Shown piece by piece: positions 15,519 to 25,650 of a DNA stretch of 64,000 nt (the stretch's first letter is position 1; each line of letters starts with the position of its first letter). The DNA lies in the NCBI GenBank assembly GCA_040768665.1, contig JAXGMN010000054.1, forward strand, positions 19,843 through 83,842, in the 5' to 3' direction. Origin of the DNA: JABWBD01 sp040768665. Its GTDB lineage: Bacteria > Planctomycetota > Planctomycetia > Pirellulales > Thermoguttaceae. The position numbers and the translations under genes were made by a program. Under the pieces are notes generated by a model. The model made no database searches and was not told the DNA's origin. It saw only the letters and a list, made by a program, of their open reading frames with translations.

Positions 15519-18500
15519 CTACCGGCTCGCGCCATCGACGAGCACGTCAATTTCCGCCGCGCTTGTCCACGGCCGACCATTCACCTCGCTCAGAGCCATA
15601 AGCTTCAGGAATCGTCCCACGATCGGTCGGTTGAATCGCACGGTTTTCCGCTCTGCGTCGTTTGGCCACGTTCCGCCCGCCATCGGCTCGCCCCAAGTTT
15701 TCGCATCCGAGCTAAGGTAGACTTCGAACTCGCGAATCCGGCCATTGCTGAGGTCGGTCCGAGGCAAGTACGAGATTCCCGCCACGGCTGTCGGCTTTTG
15801 CAGATCGATCGCCAGCCAGTGCGGCGGATCTTTCGCGGCCGGTTCCCAGGAGGTGTGCCATAGGGTTCCCGGATTCCCATCGATGGCTCGGGCGGCGTCA
15901 TAGCCAGACTGCTGACTGTCGGCCCACGCGACGCCACCCAGCTTCTGCACGATCGGCAACTCGCGAAACAGGCCGCGCACCTGGTCTTCCGTCAGCGTGA
16001 ACTGCGGGTCGAACGCCTCGCTGCTCATGTACCGCAAAAGCGAATGACGCATTTGCCGCGCGGCTGGCCGTTCGGCGAGGTCGGTTTCGAGGTCTATCGA
16101 GCACACCATCAGCTTGCCGGTGCCCAGCTTGGCCTCGAACACGAGCCCCAGACGCCTGGGCTCGAACCAATCGGGCACGACCTGCACGATCGGACGGAGC
16201 TCTTTCGGGAAAACATCCAACACCATCGCGCCGGAGCGACTGACAAGTTCCCACCACTGCCAGTTGCTGTGATACTCCGTCGGAAACGCGGCCAGTGCCG
16301 GATGCTTCGGATCGCAGAGAATGCCGAGCGTGTGCGGCGCCTGCCCGCCAGTCCAGGCGGTGTTCCAGAAGATCGACGAGAACCCAATTGCGACATCCCC
16401 TGCCACGGATCGCGGGTCGGCCAGCAGCAGCACTTTGCCGCCGGCGGTCAACCTGGCGATCGCGGCAGGATTGAGTTCGTGTGCCACGGTCACATCCGGC
16501 GGCGATTGCGTATCGACCTGTGCCGGGTAGACCCAAAGGTCCCAGTTGTTGGCAAACTCCGTTCCTTCCAGGGTCACGATCAGCGTGAGCTTCGCGGGCT
16601 GAGAGCCTGTCCCAAAACCTCGCGAGGAGAAGGGGACAGGCACATTTTGCTCCGAAGACTCCGCAAAATGAGCCAGTCCCCGGCGGTTCTGGGACACGCT
16701 CTGAGTGAAACGGGACAGCGGCATTTCGATACGCCCCAGCTTCTGCACACCGCCGAGCGGGATGTCTTGTGCCGGCATGCTCCCCGAGGCCACCTTCTCC
16801 GCCCCGTTAGTAATAGTCCACCGGGGCCGAATCGCTCGCAGGGGCTCCTGGCCGAAGTGCGTGACCTCGACGTCCGCAACGAAGGTCTCCGCAGTGGTCC
16901 AGGTTCTCTTGGACATGCGGGCCAGCGGCACGGTCGCGTTGCAGAATCGCCGGAACTCGGCGGGACTGACGTACGGCTTTGAATCCCAGAAGGGATCGAG
17001 GACGCCGACCAGTGCGGTCCCCTGGCCGGGGAAGTCGTGGAGGTCGAGCAATTGAAACCCGCCGAAGCCTGGAGTTCGCAGCGCCGCTTCGATTTCCTCT
17101 TTGTAGCACAGCGTCTGCAGCTTGCCGGACGCCATCAGGAAATCCCGTGCCTGGTCGCCCATGTGGCTTGCGTCAAGGAAATCGCGAAAGACCTCGAAGT
17201 TCTTTGCCTCAAGTGCGCCGGTGTACTTGGCCGTTTCCGCGAAATTCGGGTACACGCACCACTGGCCGATTTCGTGACTGATGACCGGCACCTCCTGTTT
17301 GGCGACGAAGTCGCGGTAATCGGTAACGGTTTCCGGAGGCCGGGCATTGATGCGGCTTCGCAACCCGGCGCCCCATGGCTGAATTCTCGGCTCCGGCGTG
17401 TTGTGGTACTGGTTTTCGGCAATCATCGGCCAGCCCGCGGCACTGGTGTAAAGGCGTCGCGGATCGGCTTCTTTCTGATGCTCGACCCAGGAGGCGAGGT
17501 ACTTGCCGCCGCGTCCCGGGCCGGCGGGCTCGTTGCCGTAGGCCATCAGCACGAAGGACGGGTGATTGCCGTAGGCGCGGCGGATCCGATCGGCTTCGGC
17601 GTAGACCCACGCGTCGATCGCCTCCCCAAGCCCCAGCGCGGAGCCTTGGTTCGCCCAACTCGCGCACTCGACCTGAAAGTAGAACCCCAGTTCGTCCGCC
17701 GCGGCGAACGCCGCCTCGGGTGGGCAGTGGGAATGGAAACGGATGTGGTTCAGGCCGTGCTCTTTGCAGACGCGAACCACCCGTTTCCAACTCTCCACGT
17801 CGGTGGGCGGATACCCGGTGAGCGGAAAGATGCAGCATTCCAGAGTTCCGCGGAACTGAATCGGCCGGCCATTGAGCACGAACTGCTTCTTGTCCACGGC
17901 GATTTCCCGCAGGCCGAAAGTCGTGGTTCGCTCATCGACACCGTCTGCCGTCTTGAGGGTTGCCGTGAGCCGGTAGACATTGGGATGGAACTCGTCCCAC
18001 AGCTTCGCCGATTCCCCCAGAGGGACGACGGCTTCGACCTCGCCACCGGCCACGGGCACTTCAAACTGCCGCGTCACCACCGGCGGCGCATGGTCGCCGC
18101 ACTCCGCGCACAGCGTCACCTTGCCGGCTGCCCTGTCTCTACCGCTCGTGCTACCGACCGTCAGCACCACCTTTGCGGCCCTCTGCTTCACATCCGGGTA
18201 TACGCGGACGTCGCCGATGAAGGTCTTTGGGCCGGCAGCGAGCGAGATCTCGCCTGTGATGCCGTTCCAGTTGCTCTGTGTGTGATCCGTTACGCTGTGC
18301 GAGTTGACCCCGACACCGACGAGAACGCGATTGTCGACGCGAATTGTCAGGCGGTGACGTCCGGGCGTCATCGCGGCAGTGACGTCATACACGTGCGGCG
18401 TTGAGAGCGAATCTCGTTGGCCAATCTCGGCGCCGTCCACCCAGACGCGGCTGAACCAGTGGCATCGCTCGAGGTTCAGCATCACGCGACGGTTTGTCCA

Positions 18501-18917
18501 GGACGGGTCGATCGTCACGTCGCGTTGGTACCAGGCAGGCCCCACATACACTTTCTTCGGCTGAAGCCAGAAGGGCATCTTGAAACCGCCGGGTTTGCGA
18601 TAGGGGGCGTACTTGGGCTTGTCCCACTCCCCTTCCCGCAGGGTCCCGGTCCACGGGGAATCCACGCCGGGCTCCTCGCCGAACCCTTGCTCCTGGAGCG
18701 ATCCTGGCAGCCGGATTCGATCAGCGAACGATCGGCCAAACCACTGTTGCTGCACGCCCACGTCGTCGCGGTCGAGAGCCAGCGCCCACTCGCCCGTCAG
18801 ATTGATGCGGGCTTCGTCTGCCGCACGCGCAGGATCGATGGGCATCGCAAGTACCGCGGCCGCAAACAAAAAAGCTGAGAAAGTCCAATGTCCCGCCGGT
18901 CTCAATGAGCACATCAT
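15519..18917 (-). CDS. GH2 family glycosidase with C-terminal F5/8C domain
   Basis: A 1132-aa secreted enzyme with a signal peptide (about 1-33, ending ARA). A GH2 sugar-binding domain (about 38-215) and an Ig-like domain (about 220-325) precede the TIM barrel, where Glu463 in YGNEPAG fits the acid/base and Glu549 in SHEIGQW the nucleophile. Further beta domains follow, then an F5/8-type C carbohydrate-binding domain (about 985-1130). Substrate could be a beta-galactoside, glucuronide or mannoside; this cannot be decided by eye. A 102-bp palindromic repeat lies in frame at 16602-16703 and adds about 34 residues (SQNRRGLAHF...) in the region after the barrel without a frameshift, an odd feature that may or may not leave the protein working. 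Confidence 0.88.
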   Translation of the reverse strand: MMCSLRPAGHWTFSAFLFAAAVLAMPIDPARAADEARINLTGEWALALDRDDVGVQQQWFGRSFADRIRLPGSLQEQGFGEEPGVDSPWTGTLREGEWDKPKYAPYRKPGGFKMPFWLQPKKVYVGPAWYQRDVTIDPSWTNRRVMLNLERCHWFSRVWVDGAEIGQRDSLSTPHVYDVTAAMTPGRHRLTIRVDNRVLVGVGVNSHSVTDHTQSNWNGITGEISLAAGPKTFIGDVRVYPDVKQRAAKVVLTVGSTSGRDRAAGKVTLCAECGDHAPPVVTRQFEVPVAGGEVEAVVPLGESAKLWDEFHPNVYRLTATLKTADGVDERTTTFGLREIAVDKKQFVLNGRPIQFRGTLECCIFPLTGYPPTDVESWKRVVRVCKEHGLNHIRFHSHCPPEAAFAAADELGFYFQVECASWANQGSALGLGEAIDAWVYAEADRIRRAYGNHPSFVLMAYGNEPAGPGRGGKYLASWVEHQKEADPRRLYTSAAGWPMIAENQYHNTPEPRIQPWGAGLRSRINARPPETVTDYRDFVAKQEVPVISHEIGQWCVYPNFAETAKYTGALEAKNFEVFRDFLDASHMGDQARDFLMASGKLQTLCYKEEIEAALRTPGFGGFQLLDLHDFPGQGTALVGVLDPFWDSKPYVSPAEFRRFCNATVPLARMSKRTWTTAETFVADVEVTHFGQEPLRAIRPRWTITNGAEKVASGSMPAQDIPLGGVQKLGRIEMPLSRFTQSVSQNRRGLAHFAESSEQNVPVPFSSRGFGTGSQPAKLTLIVTLEGTEFANNWDLWVYPAQVDTQSPPDVTVAHELNPAAIARLTAGGKVLLLADPRSVAGDVAIGFSSIFWNTAWTGGQAPHTLGILCDPKHPALAAFPTEYHSNWQWWELVSRSGAMVLDVFPKELRPIVQVVPDWFEPRRLGLVFEAKLGTGKLMVCSIDLETDLAERPAARQMRHSLLRYMSSEAFDPQFTLTEDQVRGLFRELPIVQKLGGVAWADSQQSGYDAARAIDGNPGTLWHTSWEPAAKDPPHWLAIDLQKPTAVAGISYLPRTDLSNGRIREFEVYLSSDAKTWGEPMAGGTWPNDAERKTVRFNRPIVGRFLKLMALSEVNGRPWTSAAEIDVLVDGASR
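16602..16703. repeat. 102-bp palindromic element inside the GH2 gene
   Basis: Outer arms AGAGCCTGTCCCAAAACC and GGTTCTGGGACACGCTCT; inner core GGGGACAGGCACATTTTGC and GCAAAATGAGCCAGTCCCC. Same length and nearly the same sequence as the copies at 25651-25752 and 57484-57585. Because 102 is a multiple of three, the host reading frame is kept. Confidence 0.9.
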
Positions 18918-18945
18918 CGTCTGGGTCCTTCAGTGGGCTCTCGTT

Positions 18946-20760
18946 TCAGTCGTCTGCCATAAGCTCATCGTCCACCAGATCTTCGGCGTTCGGATTGGGA
19001 ACGTTGAAATAGGTCGTCTCGCCCCCGGGATCGGGGAACTCGGTGAGCAGCAGCTCCAGGTCCGGGCTGCCATGGGGATACCACTTGCCCGGGCCCCAGG
19101 CTTTCACCTTGCAGGCGACTGCATCGGGGCGAACCGAATTGTCCGGCAGTGGGCCTTCGATCGACGACGGATCGAGCGTGAGCAGCCGAAGATCGACGTC
19201 TTTCAACTTCTCATGGGCCTTCGGGTTGAGGCAGAAGACCTGTGGGCCGCGCATGACTGCCACGCGGCCGGCCTGGGCCTCGCGCCCTTTCACCAGCCGC
19301 CACGGCATCGCCAGGGCGAGTTGGACCCGGTCGCCGGCTTTCCACGGTCGCCGGATCGTGAAGAACTCGCCGGCCTGCGGGCTGCCCGCGGCGGGCTGGC
19401 CGTTCACGGTAACCTTGGCGTCGCGGCACCATCGGGGAATGCGAAGCAAGAGTGGAAACTCCGCCGGCTCGGCCGGTTCGATCAAGACGGAAATATCGCC
19501 GGCGCTCGGGTACTGCGTTTCCTGACGGATACGGAGCGAGCCGTGTTTGCCGAGTTTCAACTCCGTGGTCGACGGCGTGTAGAGGTTCACGGCCACGCCG
19601 CCGTCTGTCCGGTAGTAAACCATCTCCGGCAGCTCCGCCACGATCCGACGGTAGTTGCATGGGCAACAATAGGTGTCGCCGGAGAAATACTCGCGCGGGC
19701 CGTCGAAAGGCGAATAGTAGCGGATGCGGCGGCCGTCTGGCGACTGGGCGGCGAACAGGGCGTTGTAGACGGTCCGTTCCATGAGGTCGCCGTAGCGAGA
19801 GTTCCCCTCCCGGCGAAGGCAGTCGTCCAGCACGCGGAGCAGGTAGGCGGTAGCGCAGGTCTCGCCGAGATTAATCGTGCCCTGCTGGGTATCGTGCCAG
19901 CACTCGTGGTCGCCGCAGGCGCCGGTGATCACCAGCCCGTTGTGCCCGCAGAGGAAACCGAGCACCTTCCGCTCCTGGCCGAGCAACCTTTCGTCGGGCC
20001 GGTTCCGATAAAGCTGAGTCTGGGCGAGTGCATGGGCCATGAAGGCATAGGCATGCCCTTCGATTTTCCCCCAACGGCCGCGGACGATATCCAGGTTCCA
20101 CTCGGGCAGGTTGCGGTGCTCGATGCAAAACTGGCGGTACTTCGCATCGCCCGATTGCTCGGAGAGCGACAAAAACGCCCGCTCCAGCCCGGTCGCCGCC
20201 ATGTGCGTCGTAATGGTCTCTTCACCCAGCTCCCGCTCGGGCTCGGCCGTCCAGCGAGCGACGATATAGTCGGCCAGCTTCTTCGCGGCTTCAAGCGACG
20301 CTTGTTCCTTGAACAGCCGGTAGTCGGTCGTGAGACCGTAAACCAGGTACGCCATTTCGTGGACGTCCCAGAGCTTCCACATCCGGCTCTGGGGAGACAT
20401 CAGTCCCAGGTACCCGTCGGATTCCTGGAGGCCGATCGCGGCGGAAACCACTTCGTTCTTCCTGGCAATGAGTTTCGGGGCGCCGCTGTAGGCGGCCATG
20501 CGTGCCAGGCTGTCGATCAGCTTTCCCAGCCCGATGTAGCCGCTCGTCTGGTCCTTGGCGGCGAACGGTTGTAGGAAGTCTTTCTCGACGTCGATCACGA
20601 GAAGGTTGTTGTCCCCGGTCACATCGATCCGGCGGCCGATCTCTCCGCCGAGCTTTACCTGCCCCAACTCGACCGGCTGGAGTTGATCGCTTGCCAAAAC
20701 GGGCGTGGGGCATCGAACAGTCAGGACGGCGAGCAGGACCGCGTGCAACGGCGAGCGCAT
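18946..20760 (-). CDS. GH127-like beta-L-arabinofuranosidase (DUF1680 family)
   Basis: A 604-aa exported protein with a signal peptide of about 24 residues and an alpha/alpha barrel. The cysteine-dependent GH127 active-site pattern is present: Glu300 and Cys302 in GETCATAY, and Cys365, Cys366, Cys368 in TYCCPCNY. These match the zinc-binding and nucleophilic residues known for HypBA1-type enzymes, which release beta-L-arabinofuranose. The start at 20760 is supported by AGGAGG eight bases upstream. It lies just upstream of the GH2 gene on the same strand (28 bases apart), so the two are likely co-transcribed. Confidence 0.85.
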   Translation of the reverse strand: MRSPLHAVLLAVLTVRCPTPVLASDQLQPVELGQVKLGGEIGRRIDVTGDNNLLVIDVEKDFLQPFAAKDQTSGYIGLGKLIDSLARMAAYSGAPKLIARKNEVVSAAIGLQESDGYLGLMSPQSRMWKLWDVHEMAYLVYGLTTDYRLFKEQASLEAAKKLADYIVARWTAEPERELGEETITTHMAATGLERAFLSLSEQSGDAKYRQFCIEHRNLPEWNLDIVRGRWGKIEGHAYAFMAHALAQTQLYRNRPDERLLGQERKVLGFLCGHNGLVITGACGDHECWHDTQQGTINLGETCATAYLLRVLDDCLRREGNSRYGDLMERTVYNALFAAQSPDGRRIRYYSPFDGPREYFSGDTYCCPCNYRRIVAELPEMVYYRTDGGVAVNLYTPSTTELKLGKHGSLRIRQETQYPSAGDISVLIEPAEPAEFPLLLRIPRWCRDAKVTVNGQPAAGSPQAGEFFTIRRPWKAGDRVQLALAMPWRLVKGREAQAGRVAVMRGPQVFCLNPKAHEKLKDVDLRLLTLDPSSIEGPLPDNSVRPDAVACKVKAWGPGKWYPHGSPDLELLLTEFPDPGGETTYFNVPNPNAEDLVDDELMADD

Positions 20761-20958
20761 TCGTTTTCCTCCTGCAGAAAGAGAACGGCATGACGGAGAC
20801 ACTCGCCATTGTGGCCTGCGTGGCCCTCGAAGTCCAGGCGGTCAACAGTGCCACACCGCCGTCGGCTGGAACCTGCACAGAGGCCGTGCGTAGCGCGGAA
20901 GCCTCGGTTTTCAGGCAACCGGACGTTTCAGGTCCTGCTCGACAAGCAGGAAGGGAAA

Positions 20959-21996
20959 TCAGAACTCGCCCACCGGCTCGCCGTCCTGCATGGAAATGAG
21001 CCGCTCCCACGTGGTGTCGACGTCGCACAGAGCGAGGTCGTCTGCACAGGCGGTTCCCGTTCCGTCGGCGTCAAACTGGATCGTCTCGCTGATGAACCGG
21101 ACGCTGCCATCCGCCAGGGCGAACTGGGCGCCGCCGGGATGTTCGCTCGAGAATCCTTCATCTGCGTCGGTTCGCGATGCCCAGACGTCGAGATTGATCT
21201 TGGGGCACCCGCAACCGACCTGGTCGGCCCTATGGGGGTTGGTGTTCGCACGCCGCACGCCGAACAGGTTAGCCGCTCCAATCGTGTAGATGTTGCCGTT
21301 GTCCATCTTCTTTCGCCAACGCCGTTCGCCCAACGCAATCACGTTGCTCGTGCCGTCCGTGATGTCGCGGAACTTCGTGTCGCCATTCTGCTGGAAGATG
21401 CCCCAGCGCTGGTTGATGCTCGGATTGCAGTTCGGCGCGTTGTTGTTGTTGCTTTCGATTCTCCAACTCGCCGTTGCCGCAATGTAATTGGATGTCGCGA
21501 CCCGGCCGCTACCTGCTCCGGCCGAAAATGGAAAGCGGTCTCGATTCTGGTTTGAAACCGGTCCCACGTCGGATGGGCAACGAAACGCGGCGACTGGCTG
21601 GCTCAGCACACCCAACGACGTACCACTCCCATTGGCAACCCACAGCGCGTTGGCAAGCGATTCGAACTGGTTGGTTCCTGGTTTGATCTGATCGTGGAGC
21701 GGCTGCTGCTCCACGAAAGGAAGGATGAGTGCCGTCCAGCCCCACATGTTCTGGTCGTTTCCGGCGTTGGAGGTCGGCGTTTTGATCCAACCCGAAGGAA
21801 AGCTCTTGAACGAGTCGTGGTAGTTGTGCAGTGCCAGTGCCAACTGCTTGAGGTTGTTGGTGCACTGCGAGCGTCTGGCCGCTTCGCGCGCGGCCTGGAC
21901 TGCCGGTAGCAATAGCGCAATCAAGATGCCGATGATGGCAATCACCACGAGCAACTCGACTAGCGTAAAACCGGAACGAACCTTACAGGACTTCAT
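20959..21996 (-). CDS. DUF1559 pilin-like secreted protein
   Basis: A 345-aa planctomycete-type protein. The N-terminus MKSCKVRSGFTLVELLVV carries a type IV pilin/type II secretion prepilin cleavage and methylation motif, followed by a hydrophobic helix and AAREAARRSQCTNNLKQL, the DUF1559 opening. Near the C-terminus, SEHPGGAQFALADGSVRFI is the H-x9-DG motif that ends the family. It is presumably processed by a prepilin peptidase and anchored or assembled at the cell surface; precise function is unknown. It precedes GH127 on the same strand with about 200 bases between. Confidence 0.88.
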   Translation of the reverse strand: MKSCKVRSGFTLVELLVVIAIIGILIALLLPAVQAAREAARRSQCTNNLKQLALALHNYHDSFKSFPSGWIKTPTSNAGNDQNMWGWTALILPFVEQQPLHDQIKPGTNQFESLANALWVANGSGTSLGVLSQPVAAFRCPSDVGPVSNQNRDRFPFSAGAGSGRVATSNYIAATASWRIESNNNNAPNCNPSINQRWGIFQQNGDTKFRDITDGTSNVIALGERRWRKKMDNGNIYTIGAANLFGVRRANTNPHRADQVGCGCPKINLDVWASRTDADEGFSSEHPGGAQFALADGSVRFISETIQFDADGTGTACADDLALCDVDTTWERLISMQDGEPVGEF

Positions 21997-22535
21997 TGCA
22001 TCGACCTCCCATACCAAGTGAATACGAAAGATGCCATTCCGCTTCCTCGGCTAAGTCTGATCGGCAAAACCTCTAAGGCACACGTTGGGACGCCCGCGGG
22101 CCTGCGGTGAGAAACTGCAACCAGCAAGATCGCTCGCCGCTCAAGAGAGAAACACGACCTCCTTTCCAAACGAACCACGGTCCGCCGAAGGACGCACGCG
22201 ACGAAATGCCCCACCAGGAAAAGAACAACGCAGACCCGACTGGCTGGTTGGTGCCAAAGCTCGTCGTCAGCAACCTTGCGATTACCGGCGACGGCTTCAC
22301 CCATGGCAGCGACCGCACGGCGGCACTGCCTGTGCAACCCGCTTCTCTCTGCTCCGACCGCCATTCTATAGAGAGTTAGACGGTAAAAGCAATAGCCCGG
22401 CTCAACCGCACGCGTCGGCAATCGCTCGGGACGGAAGCGAGCGACAAGTAGGTATAGAGTCTGGCGAGGGAGTCGGGGGGCGGCTGTTCGCGGGGCGATC
22501 GGGTCCAGCGACCATCGGGACGTTTCAAAAGTGCC
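21997..22535. other. 539-bp gap, no gene seen
   Basis: Short ORFs occur on both strands, but none has a ribosome site and protein-like composition. It must hold the promoter of the DUF1559 gene and the 3' end of the GH-A-like gene. I see no clear palindrome or repeat. Confidence 0.4.
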
Positions 22536-24125
22536 TCACCACTGGACCGGTTGGCCGCGGCTTCTCGCCCACTCAAGCGTTGCCTCGAGCTTCGGGTAAT
22601 CGGAGGGTCTGCTGTCATAGAATTCGGCCAGGCCCCAGGCACCGTGGTTGCTGTAGGCCCCAATGCTTGAGAACACCGCAAACGTGCCGCCGCCAAGCTT
22701 TTCCCAGTGATCGAAGTAGCGGCGGTACAGCTCGCCCATCCGCGCATGGCGATTGCACTCGTGCATGGTGCTGGAGATTCGCCGCACGAGCTCCTGGTCC
22801 TTGAGAAAGGCCACCATGTGCTGCCCGCCCTCGTAGGCAATCAGTTTCAGGCCGTATTTGTCGGCGACGGCTTTGTCCCTTGCCATGCGCTGGAGGCTGT
22901 CCTGGAAGGCGGTCTGCTCGAAATGGTCGAGCATCTGGCGGACGGTCCAGTCCTTCATGGCATCCGCTAAGTGCGCCGTCTTTCCCCGGCCGATGCTGTA
23001 CGGCATGTACGGGGCGACCGCGAGGGCATCCGCGTGCCGCGCGGCGTCGCGAAAACTCAGAATGCCTTCGGAGACGCCCGTGTTGCCCGACTGCGTCGGC
23101 AGAACGCGGACGAACCGATCATGGCCGCCAAAAGCCTCTTCCCAGATCTTGAAAATCTGCATCGAGCGCAGGGCGGTGAAATGCCAGCCTGCTTCCCAGG
23201 GCTTCTCCTTGGAGCCAAGCCCCAGTTTCACGCCCTGCTCGCTGGCGTATCGGCTCTGCTTGAACTGGCCGTTCCAGACCTCGTTCGAGTATTCGATGTA
23301 AATGGTTCGCGACGGGGCGAGGCGGTCCCTGACCATTCTCGCGAAATTGCGGATGAAATCGTCGTCGGCCAGGTGCGGCATGCAAAACCACGGATCGACG
23401 TTGGTCCGGTTGCACAACTCGATCATCCATTCCAGCGCCACGCCGCGTTTGGAAAACGTCGCGTGCCGCAGGGTTGGCCGGTCCGCCCAGGTGGCGATCC
23501 CCGATCCGTTGGTGTGCATCCAGTCCATGAACCGGAAGCAGGCCATCCCCTGCCAACGCTTGAGAAACGCCGGATGAAACAGCTCTTTCTCCCAAGCCTG
23601 CTCGAAGCCGGGCATGATGACGTGGATATTGCGGACCGGATCCTGCGGGTTCGTTTCGTGAATCTGCAGCGAAAAGCCGCCCTTGCTGGAATCCACGTCG
23701 ATCAGGATCCGCCCGGGCCGGGTATCTTTGATTGGGGTGCCTTTGCCGAACGCCAGTTTGCCTTCGCCCTCATAGAGCACCGTGTACGTGCCGGCCGGGT
23801 AATGGCCATTGCGGACGGTGCAGAGCATCGATTCGGCATAACAGCCCGGCTCGAGTCTCTTCACCCATCCGAGTTCATCGACTGCTAGCTCCGGCCCTTG
23901 GCCCCATCCGGCGCCTTTCCTCTGGCTGATCCATGGTCGCGAAGTGCGGAACGCGTCCACAAAGGGCAGCTCCGTGGCCCAGTCCGCCGGACCGGCCAGG
24001 TTGATGCCCAGGCGGGCTGAAGTTGCCGCCGCAGCGGTGCCGCTCTGCGCGGAACTGCTCGCATAACAAAGCAGAAGGCCGAATGCCATCAACGCGCCAA
24101 CAGACCACTGAGAACTCGATTTCAT
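22536..24125 (-). CDS. secreted clan GH-A-like protein
   Basis: A 529-aa exported protein with a signal peptide (about 1-26, ending SSAQS). A beta-rich N-terminal part (about 35-175) is followed by a TIM-barrel-like region. Asn281-Glu282 in EYSNEVWN fits the clan GH-A acid/base pair, and Glu432 in AYEGGQH fits the nucleophile strand. Similar proteins are often labelled cellulose-binding without evidence. A glycosidase role is a reasonable inference from the two motifs and the surrounding GH27, GH2 and GH127 genes. The start at 24125 is chosen because it begins the signal peptide; the longer frame upstream is not protein-like. Confidence 0.65.
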   Translation of the reverse strand: MKSSSQWSVGALMAFGLLLCYASSSAQSGTAAAATSARLGINLAGPADWATELPFVDAFRTSRPWISQRKGAGWGQGPELAVDELGWVKRLEPGCYAESMLCTVRNGHYPAGTYTVLYEGEGKLAFGKGTPIKDTRPGRILIDVDSSKGGFSLQIHETNPQDPVRNIHVIMPGFEQAWEKELFHPAFLKRWQGMACFRFMDWMHTNGSGIATWADRPTLRHATFSKRGVALEWMIELCNRTNVDPWFCMPHLADDDFIRNFARMVRDRLAPSRTIYIEYSNEVWNGQFKQSRYASEQGVKLGLGSKEKPWEAGWHFTALRSMQIFKIWEEAFGGHDRFVRVLPTQSGNTGVSEGILSFRDAARHADALAVAPYMPYSIGRGKTAHLADAMKDWTVRQMLDHFEQTAFQDSLQRMARDKAVADKYGLKLIAYEGGQHMVAFLKDQELVRRISSTMHECNRHARMGELYRRYFDHWEKLGGGTFAVFSSIGAYSNHGAWGLAEFYDSRPSDYPKLEATLEWARSRGQPVQW

Positions 24126-24447
24126 TGCTTCGCCCTCGGGAGCCATCGATTCCGGCCGTTCCATGTTGGAGTCTAATTGAGAATGTGATCGTTGGCTACA
24201 TGGCCACCGAAAAGAGGTGGCCGCTTTTCGCCTCCGCAACGTCTGCGGTACCGGGATATTCCACTGCCGGTCGCACTGCAAACCCATCCGGCCGTGGCGG
24301 AAATCCACGCGAAGTTCGAGATGGGGCAAACAGGCCGTCCACGCCTCGCAGGGCAACCGCGTCCCGTCCCGAGTGGACGCGCCAACACCGCGTGTGTATG
24401 CTGAATTTCTCGCCATCCCCCAGTTTACCCACCAAGGATCAAGCCCC
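24126..24447. other. divergent promoter region
   Basis: 322 bases between the minus-strand GH-A-like gene and the plus-strand amidohydrolase gene, so both promoters should lie here. Longer ORFs through it are extensions of those genes. No operator-like repeat was recognised. Confidence 0.4.
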
Positions 24448-25530
24448 ATGACCTCACAACTGACTCGACGCACCTTCATCCGCACCGCTGCGGCAGGTTC
24501 TTCCGCTCTGGCCTGGCTTGCGGCCCATCAGGAACGGCCAGTGCAAGGTGCCCCGCAAGCCGGGAAACCATTCACACTGGCCACCATGCCCCGGATCGAT
24601 GTCCACACGCACATCGGCAACACCTGGGAGGTGCTGGATCAGGTGATGCAACTGCGCCAAGCAATTCAAGAGCAGCTTCACGTCGACCTGGCCATATGGT
24701 TCAGCCTCGGACGTGCCGAGCCGCCCGACCTGGCAGAACTGCGGCGGCGTTACCAGGGCCGAATCCAGTTCTGCATCAGCGACTATGACATTCAGAACAA
24801 GAAACCGTGCCGATTCTCGCCGCAGGAACTCGCCGACTGGCACCAGCGGGGCGTGGTGGGGTTCAAGTTCTATCCCGGTTGGCAGCGCGGCATCCAGATC
24901 GACCAGCCGATCTACGAGCCGATCTTCAGCAGAATGGAAGAAATCGGCATGGTCGCGGCTTCTCCCCACGTGACGAATCCCTGCGGCACCTTCGGCCGGC
25001 GGAGCGAGTGGTTTTCGGAACCGGTCGAGTTCTGGCGGCAGCAGCGGGCATGGGAGAACGTGCTCAAGCGGCACCCGCGGCTGGTGGTCGTCAACGCGCA
25101 CATGCTCTGGCTCTGCTACTCCGACGAACAGTTGGACTGTCTCCGCTACATGCTCGAGACCTATCCCAACTTGAACATTGATCTCGCCACCGTCCCCGTC
25201 TTTCTCCATGCCGTCGGGCGGGAGAATCTTCGCGACTTCATGATCGCCTACGCCGATCGAATCCTCTTCGGGACCGACATGGCCAGCTCGTGGTTCGTTC
25301 CCGTGCTCGATAAGAAGCTGCCGAAGATCCGCGACAAGGTCCCGCAGTACCAACGATACTTCGAGCTGCTCGAGACCGACAAGGAACTGCCCAGCGGCAT
25401 CGAGGATGAGCACAAACTGCAGGGGCTGGCACTCCCGCAGGAGGTTCTCGAGAAGATCTACTTCCGCAATGCGATGCGGATCTATCCGCACGTGGCCGAA
25501 GGGCTCACAGAGTTGGGCTACTTCGGTTAG
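24448..25530 (+). CDS. Tat-exported amidohydrolase family protein
   Basis: A 360-aa protein with a twin-arginine signal (LTRRTFIRTAAAG, residues 5-17) and an amidohydrolase-type TIM barrel. The HxH metal motif is DVHTH (51-55), a third histidine is in VVNAHML, and the late aspartate is in LFGTDM. The family hydrolyses or decarboxylates various substrates; no specific reaction can be assigned. An AAGGATC stretch lies about 9 bases before the ATG. It is a single gene on the plus strand between two minus-strand blocks. Confidence 0.75.
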   Translation: MTSQLTRRTFIRTAAAGSSALAWLAAHQERPVQGAPQAGKPFTLATMPRIDVHTHIGNTWEVLDQVMQLRQAIQEQLHVDLAIWFSLGRAEPPDLAELRRRYQGRIQFCISDYDIQNKKPCRFSPQELADWHQRGVVGFKFYPGWQRGIQIDQPIYEPIFSRMEEIGMVAASPHVTNPCGTFGRRSEWFSEPVEFWRQQRAWENVLKRHPRLVVVNAHMLWLCYSDEQLDCLRYMLETYPNLNIDLATVPVFLHAVGRENLRDFMIAYADRILFGTDMASSWFVPVLDKKLPKIRDKVPQYQRYFELLETDKELPSGIEDEHKLQGLALPQEVLEKIYFRNAMRIYPHVAEGLTELGYFG

Positions 25531-25650
25531 GGTGGCCCGAGACAGGCGCTTGCGTGGGCAATTCGGACTGCATTTGCCGCAACCTTGGTGAGGGGGGGCC
25601 GCATGCGCTTCGTCCGAGCTCGTGCCGGTGGAAACGACGATTGGCGGCTA

